This document shows, piece after piece, positions 17,931-28,029 of a DNA stretch of 64,000 bases; within the stretch, counting starts at the first letter, position 1; each line of letters starts with the position of its first letter. A program made the translations under genes and the position numbers. Source of the DNA: CAWAMD01 sp963783045 (lineage in GTDB: Bacteria > Actinomycetota > Nitriliruptoria > Nitriliruptorales > Nitriliruptoraceae); NCBI GenBank assembly GCA_963783045.1, contig CAWAMD010000001.1, positions 310,001 through 374,000 on the forward strand. The letters are read 5' to 3'. The notes beneath the pieces are model-generated. The model worked only from the letters and a program-made list of their open reading frames with translations. It was not told where the DNA came from and did no database searches.

Positions 17931-18071
17931 GTGACCCTCTGGGAGTACGCCACCGCACCGCTCATCAGCCACGCCCTGCAGCAGATCCTGAACCAGTGGG
18001 GTGATCAGGGCTGGGAGCTCGTCACCGTGGCCGACAACGTGGCCTACTTCAAGCGCCCGAAGGAAGGCTGA
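17931..18071 (+). CDS. DUF4177-like small protein (46 aa)
   Basis: GTG 17931 follows GAGGAG with 8-base spacing and opens a 46-codon gene. The protein has WEYATAPLISHALQQILNQW then GDQGWELVTVADNVAYFKRP, the pattern of the DUF4177 family (WEY... WGxxGWELV... YFKRP). The same tiny gene precedes RidA in Mycobacterium (Rv3678A-Rv3678c). It ends three bases before the RidA start, so the two are surely co-translated. Function is unknown; the conserved linkage suggests a partner or small regulator. Confidence 0.85.
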   Translation: MTLWEYATAPLISHALQQILNQWGDQGWELVTVADNVAYFKRPKEG

Positions 18072-18074
18072 GCC

Positions 18075-18545
18075 GTGGCCGACACCGACCGTCTGCCCGA
18101 GGAGCGACTCGCCGAGCTCGGCATCGAGCTGCCCGAGCCGCCGTCCCCCGCCGCTGCCTACCAGCCCTACGCCCGCGCGGGCACGCTGCTGTTCACCGCC
18201 GGGCAGCTGCCGGTGGTCGACGGGGCGCTGCCGACCACCGGGAAGGTCGGCGGCGAGGTCGACCGTGACCGCGCCGTGGACCTCGCCCGCACCGCGGCGA
18301 TCAACGTCCTCGCGGTGGCCCGCGCCGCCAGCGGAGCCCTGCACCGGGTGCGCTGCGTGAAGGTGACCGTGTTCGTGGCGTCCACGCCCGACTTCACCGA
18401 GCAGCATCTCGTCGCCAACGGCGCCTCCGAGCTGATCGGCCACGTCCTCGGCGACGCCGGGGTCCATGCCCGCGCCGCCGTCGGCGTGCCGAGCCTGCCC
18501 CTCGACAGCCCGGTCGAGGTGGAGGCCATCTTCGAGGTCGCCTGA
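18075..18545 (+). CDS. RidA family reactive intermediate deaminase-like protein
   Basis: A 156-residue YjgF/YER057c/UK114 protein, somewhat longer than the 130-residue RidA core because of an N-terminal extension. Core features include LLFTAGQLPVVDG, VKVTVFVASTPDFTEQH and the C-terminal ARAAVGVPSLPLDSPVEVEA. The RidA arginine is present in the ARAAVGV stretch. RidA enzymes hydrolyse reactive enamine/imine products of PLP enzymes; some subgroups do not. It is coupled to the upstream 46-aa gene and convergent with selB. Confidence 0.88.
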   Translation: MADTDRLPEERLAELGIELPEPPSPAAAYQPYARAGTLLFTAGQLPVVDGALPTTGKVGGEVDRDRAVDLARTAAINVLAVARAASGALHRVRCVKVTVFVASTPDFTEQHLVANGASELIGHVLGDAGVHARAAVGVPSLPLDSPVEVEAIFEVA

Positions 18546-18546
18546 G

Positions 18547-20502
18547 TCACCCGCGGCGGAGCGTGCGGTGCTGGCCGTCGAACACCGTCGCCCCCGTCCC
18601 GTCGAGGTGCTCGAGCAGCGGGATGGCGTACTTGCGTGACGTGCCGAGCGCCTCGCGGGCCTGCGACGCGGTGAACGGCCCGACTGCCGCTTGCAGCCGA
18701 CGGAGGATGTCGACGGCCTCGTCGACGGCGGTGCGCAGGAAGCCGATCTCGCCGCACCTCACGACGGTCCCCGCCTGCAGGAGCCCCTGGACGTCGTGTG
18801 GCGTCAGGCCGGCGTCGCGGGCGGCGTCGTCCAGCGCCGGCGGGGACAGCGGGTCGGCGCCGAGCCGCGCGACCAGCGCCTCCTGTCGCCGGTCGCGGGC
18901 CGCCCGGGCGTCGGCGGCATGCTCGGGGCGGGTGTAGGTCGGCCCCACCTGCGCGAGCCGACCGTCGTCCACGAGCCGTGCCAGCAGCGCCCCGACGAGA
19001 TCCGGCGGGCAGCCGGCGGCGACGGCGGCATCCGTCAGCGCACGGCGCGAGGCGCCCGGCACCGTCCCGCCGGCACCCTCCCTTCCGCCGGTCGCCGCGC
19101 CGGCACCGGCCGTGTCGCAGGCTGTGAGCAGGGCTGCGGCCCAGCGATCCACGGCGGCCGTCGTGCAGCAGTGCTCGCCGACGACCACGACGCCTGCCGG
19201 CGGCTCCGCGTCGGGGGCCAGTCCCACCGCGGCCAGCGCTGCGCGACGTGGTCGTGCGCCGCCGGTGGCCGTCAGCAGCGCGGGCAGCCGCTCGGCGCCG
19301 CGGGCCGCCGCGATCGTGTCGAGCGCGTCCGCCCGCGCCAGCCGCGCGTCGGTCCCGCGGACGCGTCCGGGTGGCCGCGGATCGAGGATCTCCCCGCCGC
19401 CGCACGTCGCCTGCCTCCCGGCCTCCCGGAGGACGAAGCGGTCCCCGCTCTGGAGCGGGAGGGGGTGCTCGAGCACCAGCCGCACCGGGCCCGTGCCGCC
19501 CGGGGGTATGTCGTCGCCCAGGATCGGGTGGACGCCGATGCCGGTGGAGGCGCTCCCGACGTGCAGGTGCCAGGCGCCCCGCCGGCCGACCGTCTCCGTG
19601 GCGGTGGCCCGCACCGTCACGTCGACCGTGTCGGTCACCACCCAGTCGTCCGGCGACCCGCGGACGAGCAGGTCACCGCGCCCCAGCGCGTCCCGCCCGA
19701 CCCCGGCGAGGTTGACCGCGACGCGGCTGCCCGGCCGGGCCATCTCGATCGGCGCGCCGAGCGCCTGCAGGCCGCGGATCCGCGACGACCGTGCGCCGGG
19801 GAGCAGCGCCACCTCGTCGCCGACGGCGAGCCGCCCCCCCGCCAGCGTGCCCGTCACCACCGTGCCGGCGCCGCCGATCGTGAAGGCGCGGTCCACCCAC
19901 AGCCGGGCGCGTCCCGTGTCGGGCACCGCCGGGCTGGCGAGCAGCCGGGCGCGCAGCACCGCTCGCAGCTCGTCGAGCCCCTCGCCCGCGACGGCGTCGG
20001 TGAGCACCACCGGTGCCCCGGCGAGGCTCGTGCCGGCCAGACGCTGCTCCACGTCGGCGCCGACCTCCAGCGCCCGGTCGGGTCCGGTCACCGCCGTCTT
20101 CGTGACGGCGACCACCGCGCCGCCGACGCCGAGGAGGTCGAGGATCTCGAGGTGCTCCTGCGACTGTGCGGACCAGCCGTCGTCGGCCGCGACGACGAAG
20201 AGCGCCAACGGCACCGCGCCGGCGCCCGCGAGCATGTTCGCGACGAACCGCTCGTGGCCGGGCACGTCGACGAAGGCGACGGTGACGCCGTCCCCGGCCG
20301 CCGTCGCGTCACCGGCGTCCTGGTCACCGGCCGCGGCTCCGTCACCGTCCGGCGGGTCGAGCGTCGTCCAGACGAAGCCGAGATCGATGGTGAGCCCGCG
20401 CTCCCGCTCCTCGTCCCAGCGGTCCGGCTGCATGCCGGTGAGCGCGAGCAGCAGCGTCGACTTGCCGTGGTCGACGTGCCCGGCGGTGGCGACGACGTAC
20501 AC
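18547..20502 (-). CDS. selB: Selenocysteine-specific elongation factor SelB
   Basis: A 651-residue translational GTPase that brings Sec-tRNA to UGA codons marked by a SECIS element. G1 is GHVDHGKST (8-16), the switch region is RGLTIDLGF, and G3 is DVPGHERF (79-86). The guanine-specificity box reads TKTA (134-137) where TKxD is expected, an odd loss of the Asp. An insert of about 20 Gly/Asp/Ala-rich residues (50-72) separates switch I and G3. The C-terminus carries winged helices ending SRKYAIPLLEHLDGTGA, the SECIS-binding part. It starts three bases after selA ends. Confidence 0.93.
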   Translation of the reverse strand: MYVVATAGHVDHGKSTLLLALTGMQPDRWDEERERGLTIDLGFVWTTLDPPDGDGAAAGDQDAGDATAAGDGVTVAFVDVPGHERFVANMLAGAGAVPLALFVVAADDGWSAQSQEHLEILDLLGVGGAVVAVTKTAVTGPDRALEVGADVEQRLAGTSLAGAPVVLTDAVAGEGLDELRAVLRARLLASPAVPDTGRARLWVDRAFTIGGAGTVVTGTLAGGRLAVGDEVALLPGARSSRIRGLQALGAPIEMARPGSRVAVNLAGVGRDALGRGDLLVRGSPDDWVVTDTVDVTVRATATETVGRRGAWHLHVGSASTGIGVHPILGDDIPPGGTGPVRLVLEHPLPLQSGDRFVLREAGRQATCGGGEILDPRPPGRVRGTDARLARADALDTIAAARGAERLPALLTATGGARPRRAALAAVGLAPDAEPPAGVVVVGEHCCTTAAVDRWAAALLTACDTAGAGAATGGREGAGGTVPGASRRALTDAAVAAGCPPDLVGALLARLVDDGRLAQVGPTYTRPEHAADARAARDRRQEALVARLGADPLSPPALDDAARDAGLTPHDVQGLLQAGTVVRCGEIGFLRTAVDEAVDILRRLQAAVGPFTASQAREALGTSRKYAIPLLEHLDGTGATVFDGQHRTLRRG

Positions 20503-20505
20503 CCG

Positions 20506-21903
<1,398 letters not shown>

Positions 21904-22038
21904 GCGGTGCCTCGTCCCTGTGGCAGTTGGCGGTCACGGCACAGCCAACCAGACCGGCGGCCGGACTGTCCGCCCCGTAGCCCCGTCGTGGGACCGCAGC
22001 CCCGTCGCGGGACCACCCTCGGGGTGCCGGCTCCGGCC

Positions 22039-23127
22039 TCATCCTCCGAGCCAGCCGGCCGCCAGGACCGCGACGGCCAGCACGGCGGGCCCGTACCGGC
22101 CGAGCAGGGCCACGCCGCCGGTCACCCGCGAGAGCCCCAGGACGTTGACGACGAGGTGCGCGGCCGCGAGCACGCAGAGCGCGGCCCCGGTGGCGAGCAG
22201 CACGAAGGCGCTCGTCATCAGGGCAGGGATCATCGGGGCGACCTGCGCGGCGACGACGCCGGCCAGCGCCGTGTACGCGCCGGCGAGCAGCAGGGCCGTG
22301 GCCGTGGCCGGACCGCGTGGGCGGCCACGCAGCCACCCGCCGGTCCACGCGCCGGCGAGCACGAACACGGCCGACATGACGCCGACGAGCAGGCCGTGCG
22401 GGTCGGTGTTCCCGGCGAGGTGGGCGAGCCCGAGGACGTGGCGGTCCACCCAGCCGGCGAGGTTGCCGGCCGCGGTGAGCGCGCCGGCGCCGTGTCCCGG
22501 GACCGGGAGGCGGGTCAGCAGCCCCCACCACACCACCAGCGCGCCGAGCGCCATGAGCACCTGGGTTCTCCGCGCCAGCAGTCGGGCGGCCAGCCACCCG
22601 ACGAGCAGCGCGATCCCGACCTGGCCGGTCACGCTCGTCACGCGGGTCGACGCCCACGACCCGGCGCGCAGCCATCCGGCTGCCACGCCGGCGGCGACGA
22701 GAAGCAGGGAGCCGCCGATCGCCACGGCCGTCGGCCGCCACCCGACCGGCGGCGTCGCCGCGTCTGTGTAGCCCCGCACGACCCCGAGCGCGACGAGCAG
22801 CACCGGCAGGGCGAGGTCCACCGGCTCGAAGCCGCTCCAGGGGGTGGCGCGCAGCACGGCGGGATCCCAGCCGAGCGCCCCGCCGAGGATCGTGGCCACG
22901 AGGACGGCGACCGCGACCGCGACGACGATCTCCACCGACGCCGGCGTGTCGGGGCGGGGCGCTCGGCGCTCCTCGCTCTCACGGGTGCGCGGGCGGCGCC
23001 GATCGCCGCCGTCCGTGCCGTCGCGGCGGGCTGGTGCGGTCGAGCGCCGGGCCTTGCCCGCTCTCGCCGGCCCGCCGGCGCTCTCCGTGGGCGCGCGTCG
23101 GCGGGTGCCCGTGGATGCGCGTGCCAC
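22039..23127 (-). CDS. Polytopic membrane protein, possible HGSNAT/NagX-like acyltransferase
   Basis: A 362-residue protein with a basic, disordered N-terminus (residues 1-65) and then about nine hydrophobic helices. LPVPGHGAGALTAAGNLAGW followed by VDRHVLG and DPHGLL resembles the conserved second half of heparan-glucosaminide N-acetyltransferase/NagX-type membrane acyltransferases, where VPGYGPG and DPEG occur. The family's N-terminal RxxSLDxxRG segment is missing, so this may be a divergent or inactive relative. It lies 135 bases upstream of selA in the same direction. The call is by motif resemblance only. Confidence 0.5.
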   Translation of the reverse strand: MARASTGTRRRAPTESAGGPARAGKARRSTAPARRDGTDGGDRRRPRTRESEERRAPRPDTPASVEIVVAVAVAVLVATILGGALGWDPAVLRATPWSGFEPVDLALPVLLVALGVVRGYTDAATPPVGWRPTAVAIGGSLLLVAAGVAAGWLRAGSWASTRVTSVTGQVGIALLVGWLAARLLARRTQVLMALGALVVWWGLLTRLPVPGHGAGALTAAGNLAGWVDRHVLGLAHLAGNTDPHGLLVGVMSAVFVLAGAWTGGWLRGRPRGPATATALLLAGAYTALAGVVAAQVAPMIPALMTSAFVLLATGAALCVLAAAHLVVNVLGLSRVTGGVALLGRYGPAVLAVAVLAAGWLGG

Positions 23128-23220
23128 CGGTGATCCTCGCCCTCGGCCTCGGACGTTCTACCGCAGTGTCTCCTCGACGCGGCGGAGGTATCGACGGCAT
23201 GCTGGTCGGCAGGAGGGAGC

Positions 23221-23613
23221 ATGCGAACGCGAAGGACCGTCCTGCTCGTCGCGCTGCTGGCCGCAGCTGCCTGTGGTGGTGGCGGTAGCGGCGGTGGCCC
23301 CACGGGTGTGACCCAGGCCAGCGGGGCGTGCGACGACGCCTTCGCCGGCGCCGCGATCGCGCCGACGCCGGGTGCCGGCGGTACGGGGGGCGCCTATGCG
23401 GTCGACCCGGCCGGCCGAAACCTGCTGGCGCTCGAGCCGACGTTGACGGACTGTCAGTCCTTCGATGACTGGATGGCCGGCGCCCGGGCCCACCTCGACG
23501 CGATGCCGAGCAACATGGACCCCGAGTCCGCGCTCGTCGACCTCTGCCAGTCGACCGAGAGCAAGGGAGCGCCGTGCGACGAGCTCGTCGTCGGCAGCGA
23601 GGGGCCCAAGTAG
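23221..23613 (+). CDS. Small secreted lipoprotein
   Basis: A 130-residue protein with a clear lipobox (LLAAAAC at 13-19) followed by a glycine-rich linker, so it should be lipid-anchored to the outer face of the membrane. Four further cysteines in the mature part (GACDD, TDCQ, DLCQ, APCDE) could form two disulfides. AGGAGGGAGC gives a strong ribosome binding site before ATG 23221. No domain is recognised. It is convergent with the HIT gene. Confidence 0.75.
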   Translation: MRTRRTVLLVALLAAAACGGGGSGGGPTGVTQASGACDDAFAGAAIAPTPGAGGTGGAYAVDPAGRNLLALEPTLTDCQSFDDWMAGARAHLDAMPSNMDPESALVDLCQSTESKGAPCDELVVGSEGPK

Positions 23614-23630
23614 CGGGTGCGGCTCGTCGT

Positions 23631-24038
23631 CTACGGCTGGAGCTGGGCAGCGAGCCGGCGCAGCTCGTCCTGCGGGGCCGGCGGCTTCGGCCAGGGCGGG
23701 ACCGACAGGGCATCGGACGCCCACCGCGGGATGAGGTGCACGTGCAGGTGGAAGACGGTCTGGAAGGCGACGCGCCCGTTCGACTGCAGCACGTTCATGC
23801 CCTCGGGGGAGAGCCGCTCGCGCAGCCGGTGTGCGACCCGGTGTGTGGCCCGCATGACGGCGGCGGCCGTGTCCTCGTCGGTCGCGAAGAGGTCGGGCGC
23901 GTGCGTCTTCGGTACCACGAGTGTGTGCCCGCGTGCGAACGGGGCGATGTCGAGGAACGCGAGGGTGTGCTCGTCCTCGTCGATGCGGTGCGCCGGGGAC
24001 TCGCCGGCCACGATGGCGCAGAAGATGCAGTCGCTCAT
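23631..24038 (-). CDS. HIT family hydrolase
   Basis: A 135-residue histidine triad protein. The triad HLHVHLIP has His at 97, 99 and 101, and the N-terminus CIFCAIVAGESPAH is the zinc-type HIT start. Such proteins hydrolyse nucleoside phosphoramidates or dinucleotide polyphosphates such as Ap4A. TAGCCT at 24047-24052 lies eight bases upstream of the ATG on the minus strand, with no Shine-Dalgarno, so translation is probably leaderless. Confidence 0.93.
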   Translation of the reverse strand: MSDCIFCAIVAGESPAHRIDEDEHTLAFLDIAPFARGHTLVVPKTHAPDLFATDEDTAAAVMRATHRVAHRLRERLSPEGMNVLQSNGRVAFQTVFHLHVHLIPRWASDALSVPPWPKPPAPQDELRRLAAQLQP

Positions 24039-24563
24039 GCCGGCAGAGGCTAGCCCGCTGGCTGGCTGGTGGCCGTCGGTGAGCGAAGAAGCGGCCGGAG
24101 AAAAGGAGAAGCGGGTGCCGGCCGGGGACTGGGGGCAGAGATGCCGGCACCCGCAAAGCCGTTGGCGCAGAACGATGTGGGACTCGGGTAACGCTGTGGT
24201 GCCCGGTGGGTCGTTTGGGGGCGACGACCCGCTGCTCCGCGTACGGCTCCTTGTTGTTGAGGCGTCGGACCGTGGGGGAACGTGCCCGATGCCGTGAGGA
24301 GGACTTTACGCCCTCCCCGCGTGCGGGCCCTGACCGATCGATCGGTGTCCTGGCTCCCGGCTGCGCGTATTTCGGGACATTCGTCACAACCCGCCCTCGA
24401 GCGGGCATCGAGGCGAGCGAGGAGCGCGCAGGAAGCGTCGGCTGTCGATCATCGGGTGTGGCTGGCCGGCGGGCTCGGGCGTTGCCAGCGGGCTCCGCTG
24501 CTGCCGCTTGGACCATCTAGGGTGGCCTTCGACAGCGGCTCAGATCGTCGGCGGGAGATCGGG
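24039..24563. other. Structured non-coding region between HIT and NUDIX genes
   Basis: This 525-base gap has no convincing gene. It contains a perfect 12-bp inverted repeat GCGGGTGCCGGC / GCCGGCACCCGC (24111-24122 and 24143-24154), a 7-bp GGGTCGT/ACGACCC hairpin (24208-24230) and ACCGATCGATCGGT. A purine-rich GGAGAAAAGGAGAAG run precedes the first hairpin. It could encode a small RNA or a long structured leader for the NUDIX gene. No known riboswitch class was recognised. Confidence 0.4.
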
Positions 24564-25454
24564 ATGGCGCGGGACGCGCGGTCGGGCACCGGGGCGGGCG
24601 CCGGACGGGGCGGGGGCGCCGGGAGGCTGGCGGGGCGCGTCACCGGCGACACCCGGCCGGCCGTCGACGCGTCCACGGTCATGCTGCTGCGGGACGGCGA
24701 CCACGGGCTCGAGGTGTTCATGCTCGAGCGGCACCTCGCGTCCGACTTCGCCGGCGGTGCGCTGGCCTTCCCGGGTGGCAAGGTGGACACGCAGGACCGC
24801 GACCTGCCGGATGGCCGCTCGGGCGGCGTCGACCTGGGGTCGGTGGCCGCGACGCTCGGCGTGGCCGACCTCGCCCTGGCGCGCGGCTTTCTCGTCGCCG
24901 CCGTCCGCGAGACCTTCGAGGAGGCGGGCGTGCTCCTGGCGTCGCGGGCCGGGCGGCCGGTCACCAGTGCGGACCTCGCCACGGCGTCCTTCGCGACCGC
25001 CCGTCGGCGGCTCGCGGCGCGCGACGACGACTGGGACTGGCGCGGCTGGCTCGAGCGCGAGCAGCTCGTCCTCGAGCTCGGCGCCCTGGCGCCCTGGTCG
25101 TGGTGGGTCACGCCAGAGGGGATGCACCGTCGCTACGACACGCGCTTCTTCGTCGTCCGCTCGCCGGCGGCCCAGGGCTCGGCGCTGATGCACGACGACG
25201 TGGAGACGACGGACTCGCTGTGGATCCGTCCCGGCGACGCCCTGGCCCGCCACGAGGCCGGCGATGCCGTCGTCGTCTATCCCACCCGCAAGAACCTGGA
25301 GGCGCTCGCCGCCTACCCGTCGGCAACGGCCTGCTGGGAAGCCGCCGCCGCAGGACGCGTGGAGGTCCGGCGCATCCTGCCGGCCCTCGTCGAGGGGGAC
25401 GACGGCCAGGTGCTCGTCCAGCACCCCGACGGTGGCGCACCCGAGCCGGGGTGA
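24564..25454 (+). CDS. NUDIX hydrolase (NUDT19-like, long insert)
   Basis: A 296-residue protein from ATG 24564 (GGGAGA six bases upstream). The NUDIX box is split: GALAFPGGKVDTQDRD begins it, and RETFEEAG at 115-122 completes it after a roughly 35-residue insert. This layout is typical of the NUDT19/peroxisomal CoA-diphosphatase-like group rather than MutT. The Gly/Arg-rich N-terminus is disordered. The substrate, possibly an acyl-CoA or CoA, is inferred from the group only. Confidence 0.85.
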   Translation: MARDARSGTGAGAGRGGGAGRLAGRVTGDTRPAVDASTVMLLRDGDHGLEVFMLERHLASDFAGGALAFPGGKVDTQDRDLPDGRSGGVDLGSVAATLGVADLALARGFLVAAVRETFEEAGVLLASRAGRPVTSADLATASFATARRRLAARDDDWDWRGWLEREQLVLELGALAPWSWWVTPEGMHRRYDTRFFVVRSPAAQGSALMHDDVETTDSLWIRPGDALARHEAGDAVVVYPTRKNLEALAAYPSATACWEAAAAGRVEVRRILPALVEGDDGQVLVQHPDGGAPEPG

Positions 25455-25628
25455 CCCGCGCGCGCCTGGTTCCGGCCCGACCCGGCCGTCCGAGCCGGCG
25501 CGCGCGCACAACGCACGACGGCGGGCGGTGAGGAATGTGCCCCCTTTCGGCGTGCCGAACGGCCCGATAGTGTCTACGAACACCTCCTTCTGGGTGACGG
25601 AGCGGGAGCCGTCCGGGCGGGAGAGGTG

Positions 25629-25652
25629 AGCGGCGGCCTTCGGGCCGCCGCT
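25629..25652 (+). terminator. 10-bp hairpin with TTCG loop
   Basis: AGCGGCGGCC-TTCG-GGCCGCCGCT is a perfect 10-bp stem closed by a UUCG tetraloop, 174 bases after the NUDIX stop and 25 before a small ORF. It is likely a terminator or an attenuator; no T-tract follows. Confidence 0.6.
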
Positions 25653-25677
25653 TCCCTGCGTGCGGAGGTTCGCGCTC

Positions 25678-25782
25678 GTGCTCATCGACTGGCTCCTGGC
25701 TGCGCTCGGTCTCGCGACCGTCGCCGCGCTCCTTCTCGCGCGACGTGCCCGTGCCCGGCGTCAGACCGCCTCCCGCCGCTGA
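25678..25782 (+). CDS. Possible 34-aa single-helix membrane peptide
   Basis: GTG 25678 has GGAGG nine bases upstream and opens 34 codons encoding one hydrophobic helix (LIDWLLAALGLATVAALLLA) followed by an arginine-rich tail (RRARARRQ). This matches the layout of bacterial small membrane proteins with positive-inside C-termini. It precedes the haloalkane dehalogenase gene by 101 bases. The evidence is a good ribosome binding site and a plausible topology only; homologues were not checked. Confidence 0.4.
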   Translation: MLIDWLLAALGLATVAALLLARRARARRQTASRR

Positions 25783-25883
25783 TCGGCACGGCACCGGCGC
25801 CCCGACCTGTCGGGAAGCCCACCGCCGCCGTGTGCCGCCGAGCCGTCGGTTACGGTCCGGACGAAGCGACGAGGGAGAATCGC

Positions 25884-26780
25884 GTGTCCGGGATCGACGA
25901 CAACCTCCACTACGAGAAGCAGAGCGTCGAGGTCAACGGCAAGCGGATGGCCTACATCGAGGCCGGCCGCGAGGACGGTCCACCGATCGTCCTGCTGCAC
26001 GGCAACCCGACCTCCTCCTATCTCTGGCGCAACGTCCTTCCCCACCTCGAACCGCTGGGACGGTGCGTCGTGCCCGACCTCATCGGGATGGGCGACTCCG
26101 AGAAGCTCGACGAGTCGGGTCCCGACCGCTACCGGTTCGTCGAGCACCGCGACTACCTCGACGGCTTCCTCGACGCGGTGGGTGTGACCGACGACGTCAC
26201 GCTGGTCGTCCATGACTGGGGCTCGGGGCTGGGCTTCGACTGGGCCAACCGCCACCGCGACGCCGTGGCCGGCATCGCCTACATGGAGGCGATCGTCCGC
26301 CCGGTCAGCTGGGTGGACTGGCCCGAGGACGCCCGGACGATCTTCGAGAGCATGCGCGGCCCGGCCGGCGAGGAGATCTGCCTGCAGAAGAACGTCTTCG
26401 TCGAGCGGATCCTGCCGTCGTCGGTCATCCGCGACCTCACCGAGCGGGAGATGGAGGAGTACCGGCGGCCCTACACCGAACCGGGCGAGTCCCGGCGACC
26501 GACCCTGACCTGGCCGCGCGAGATCCCCATCGACGGGAAGCCCGCCGACGTGCACCGCATCGTCACCGGGTACGCCGAGTGGCTCGCGCACAGCGAGGTG
26601 CCGAAGCTGTTCCTCAACGCCGAACCGGGCTCCATCCTGACCGGCCCCCAGCGTGAGTTCTGCCGCACCTGGCCGAACCAGAACGAGGTCACGGTCGCCG
26701 GGATCCACTTCGTCCAGGAGGACTCCCCGGACGAGATCGGACGCGCGATCGCCGACTGGTTCGGGCGTCTCCGTTCGTGA
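25884..26780 (+). CDS. dhaA: Haloalkane dehalogenase (HLD-II type)
   Basis: A 298-residue alpha/beta hydrolase that hydrolyses carbon-halogen bonds to an alcohol and halide. All catalytic elements are visible: nucleophile D111 in VVHDWGSGLGF, halide-binding N41 (HGNPTSS) and W112, catalytic acid E135 (AYMEAIVRPV) and base H275 (GIHFVQED). Acid position after strand 6 is the HLD-II arrangement. GTG 25884 follows GAGGGAGA. The gene is apparently monocistronic, with no dehalogenation partner genes around, so the natural substrate is unknown. Luciferase-like Renilla enzymes share this fold, but the halide pair supports dehalogenase. Confidence 0.9.
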   Translation: MSGIDDNLHYEKQSVEVNGKRMAYIEAGREDGPPIVLLHGNPTSSYLWRNVLPHLEPLGRCVVPDLIGMGDSEKLDESGPDRYRFVEHRDYLDGFLDAVGVTDDVTLVVHDWGSGLGFDWANRHRDAVAGIAYMEAIVRPVSWVDWPEDARTIFESMRGPAGEEICLQKNVFVERILPSSVIRDLTEREMEEYRRPYTEPGESRRPTLTWPREIPIDGKPADVHRIVTGYAEWLAHSEVPKLFLNAEPGSILTGPQREFCRTWPNQNEVTVAGIHFVQEDSPDEIGRAIADWFGRLRS

Positions 26781-27129
26781 CGCGTGGGATCGGCCATATG
26801 GCCCATGAGCCAAAGCAAGGTGGCCGGACGGCAGGGACGTGACGATGCGTCCGCCCGCGGGGCCGGGCAACGTTGCGACCGACAGCAGCCCAGCCACCCA
26901 CCGACCTGAACCACCACCACCGGCGGCACCGGCTCGATGCGCGGCCCGCACCCCGTGCATCGCCGGGCGCCGCAGCCCCATCCCATACCGAAGGCACGGT
27001 TCGCCGTGTCGCGCCACACGGAGTGCGTGCCCGCGCCCGCGTACTCCGGTTCAACGGCCGGTCCGGCCCCGCACCGGACCGGCCGTTGCCTTTCTCCGAT
27101 CGCGCTCCCCGGGCACTAGCCTGGAGGCG
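26781..27129. other. Intergenic region after the dehalogenase gene
   Basis: This 349-base region has a 12-bp palindrome GGCCATATGGCC at 26792-26803, a strong terminator at 27053-27087 and the MBL gene promoter. The stretch in between carries no supported gene; a short transcript ending at the terminator is possible. Confidence 0.4.
27053..27087 (+). terminator. Strong intrinsic terminator
   Basis: AACGGCCGGTCCGG and CCGGACCGGCCGTT pair perfectly over 14 bp around the 7-base loop CCCCGCA. GCCTTTCT follows on the plus strand. It lies 272 bases after the dehalogenase stop and ends 42 bases before the MBL gene. Confidence 0.8.
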
Positions 27130-28029
27130 ATGCAGTCACGGACGCCCCTCGACGACCTCACCCCGCCCGCGGATCCGCGGGGCGGCTGGGATCTCCCCTC
27201 CTTCGGGGATCTACCCGTCGTGGCGCCCCTCGGTGATCTGGTCACCAGGGTGCTCGCGCCGAACCCCTCGCCGATGACGCTCGACGGCACGAACACCTAC
27301 GTCCTCGCGTCACCGGGCTCCGGCGCGGCCATCGTGCTCGACCCCGGGCCGGACGACCCCGGGCACCGCGACCGTGTCGAGGGGGTGCTCGCCGGCCTCG
27401 ACGCCGCCTGTGCGCTCGTGGCGGTCACCCATCACCATGTCGACCATGCCGAGGCAGCGCGAACCTGGGCGGACCACTTCGGCTGTGCCCTCGCGGCGAC
27501 GACGCCGACCGTGGCGGGCCCGACGGGTCGGGTGCTGCGCGACGGCGATGTGGTCGAGGTCGCGGGTCTGCGCCTGGACGCCGTGGCAACGCCGGGACAC
27601 TGCGCCGACCACGTGGCCTTCCGCGACCCGACGGGTGCGCTGCTCACCGGCGACCACGTCCTCGGGCGCGGCACCTCCGTCGTGGCGCACCCGGACGGCG
27701 ATCTCGAGGCGTATCTCGCGAGCCTGCGGCGCATCCTGGATCTCGGGTCGCACCGTCTCCTTCCGGGACACGGACCGACGCTCGACGCCGACCCGGCCGC
27801 GGTCATCGAGTACTACCTCGCACACCGGGCCTTCCGACAGCAGCAGATCCTGTCGGTGCTCGCAGCAGGTCCGGCGACGGTCGCCACGCTGGTCGCCACG
27901 ATCTACGCGGACGTGGACCGTGCCCTTCTGCCCGCCGCCGAGGCCTCCACCCGCGCCGCGCTCGCGAAGCTGGCCGCGGAGGGACAGGTCCGCGTCGACG
28001 CCGACGACCACGTGCAAAGGGCTGGCTGA
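27130..28029 (+). CDS. Metallo-beta-lactamase fold hydrolase (LACTB2-like)
   Basis: A 299-residue MBL-fold protein. The metal motif THHHVDHAE gives HxHxDH at 101-106; GHCADHV and GDHVLGRG supply the further metal ligands, and LLPGHGP is the last histidine. A C-terminal winged-helix-like part (SVLAAGPATVATLVATIYAD) is typical of the LACTB2/Rv3677c group, which are nucleases or general thioesterase-like hydrolases. TAGCCT at 27117-27122 lies seven bases before ATG, although GGAGG also sits there. In Mycobacterium the homologue is next to RidA; here SelAB and others intervene. It overlaps the lipoprotein gene by one base. Confidence 0.9.
   Translation: MQSRTPLDDLTPPADPRGGWDLPSFGDLPVVAPLGDLVTRVLAPNPSPMTLDGTNTYVLASPGSGAAIVLDPGPDDPGHRDRVEGVLAGLDAACALVAVTHHHVDHAEAARTWADHFGCALAATTPTVAGPTGRVLRDGDVVEVAGLRLDAVATPGHCADHVAFRDPTGALLTGDHVLGRGTSVVAHPDGDLEAYLASLRRILDLGSHRLLPGHGPTLDADPAAVIEYYLAHRAFRQQQILSVLAAGPATVATLVATIYADVDRALLPAAEASTRAALAKLAAEGQVRVDADDHVQRAG

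Noticed and set aside
21904..22038. tRNA-Sec (selC) next to selA
   Set aside because: No TTCGA T-loop, UCA anticodon arm or long variable arm can be drawn in this gap.
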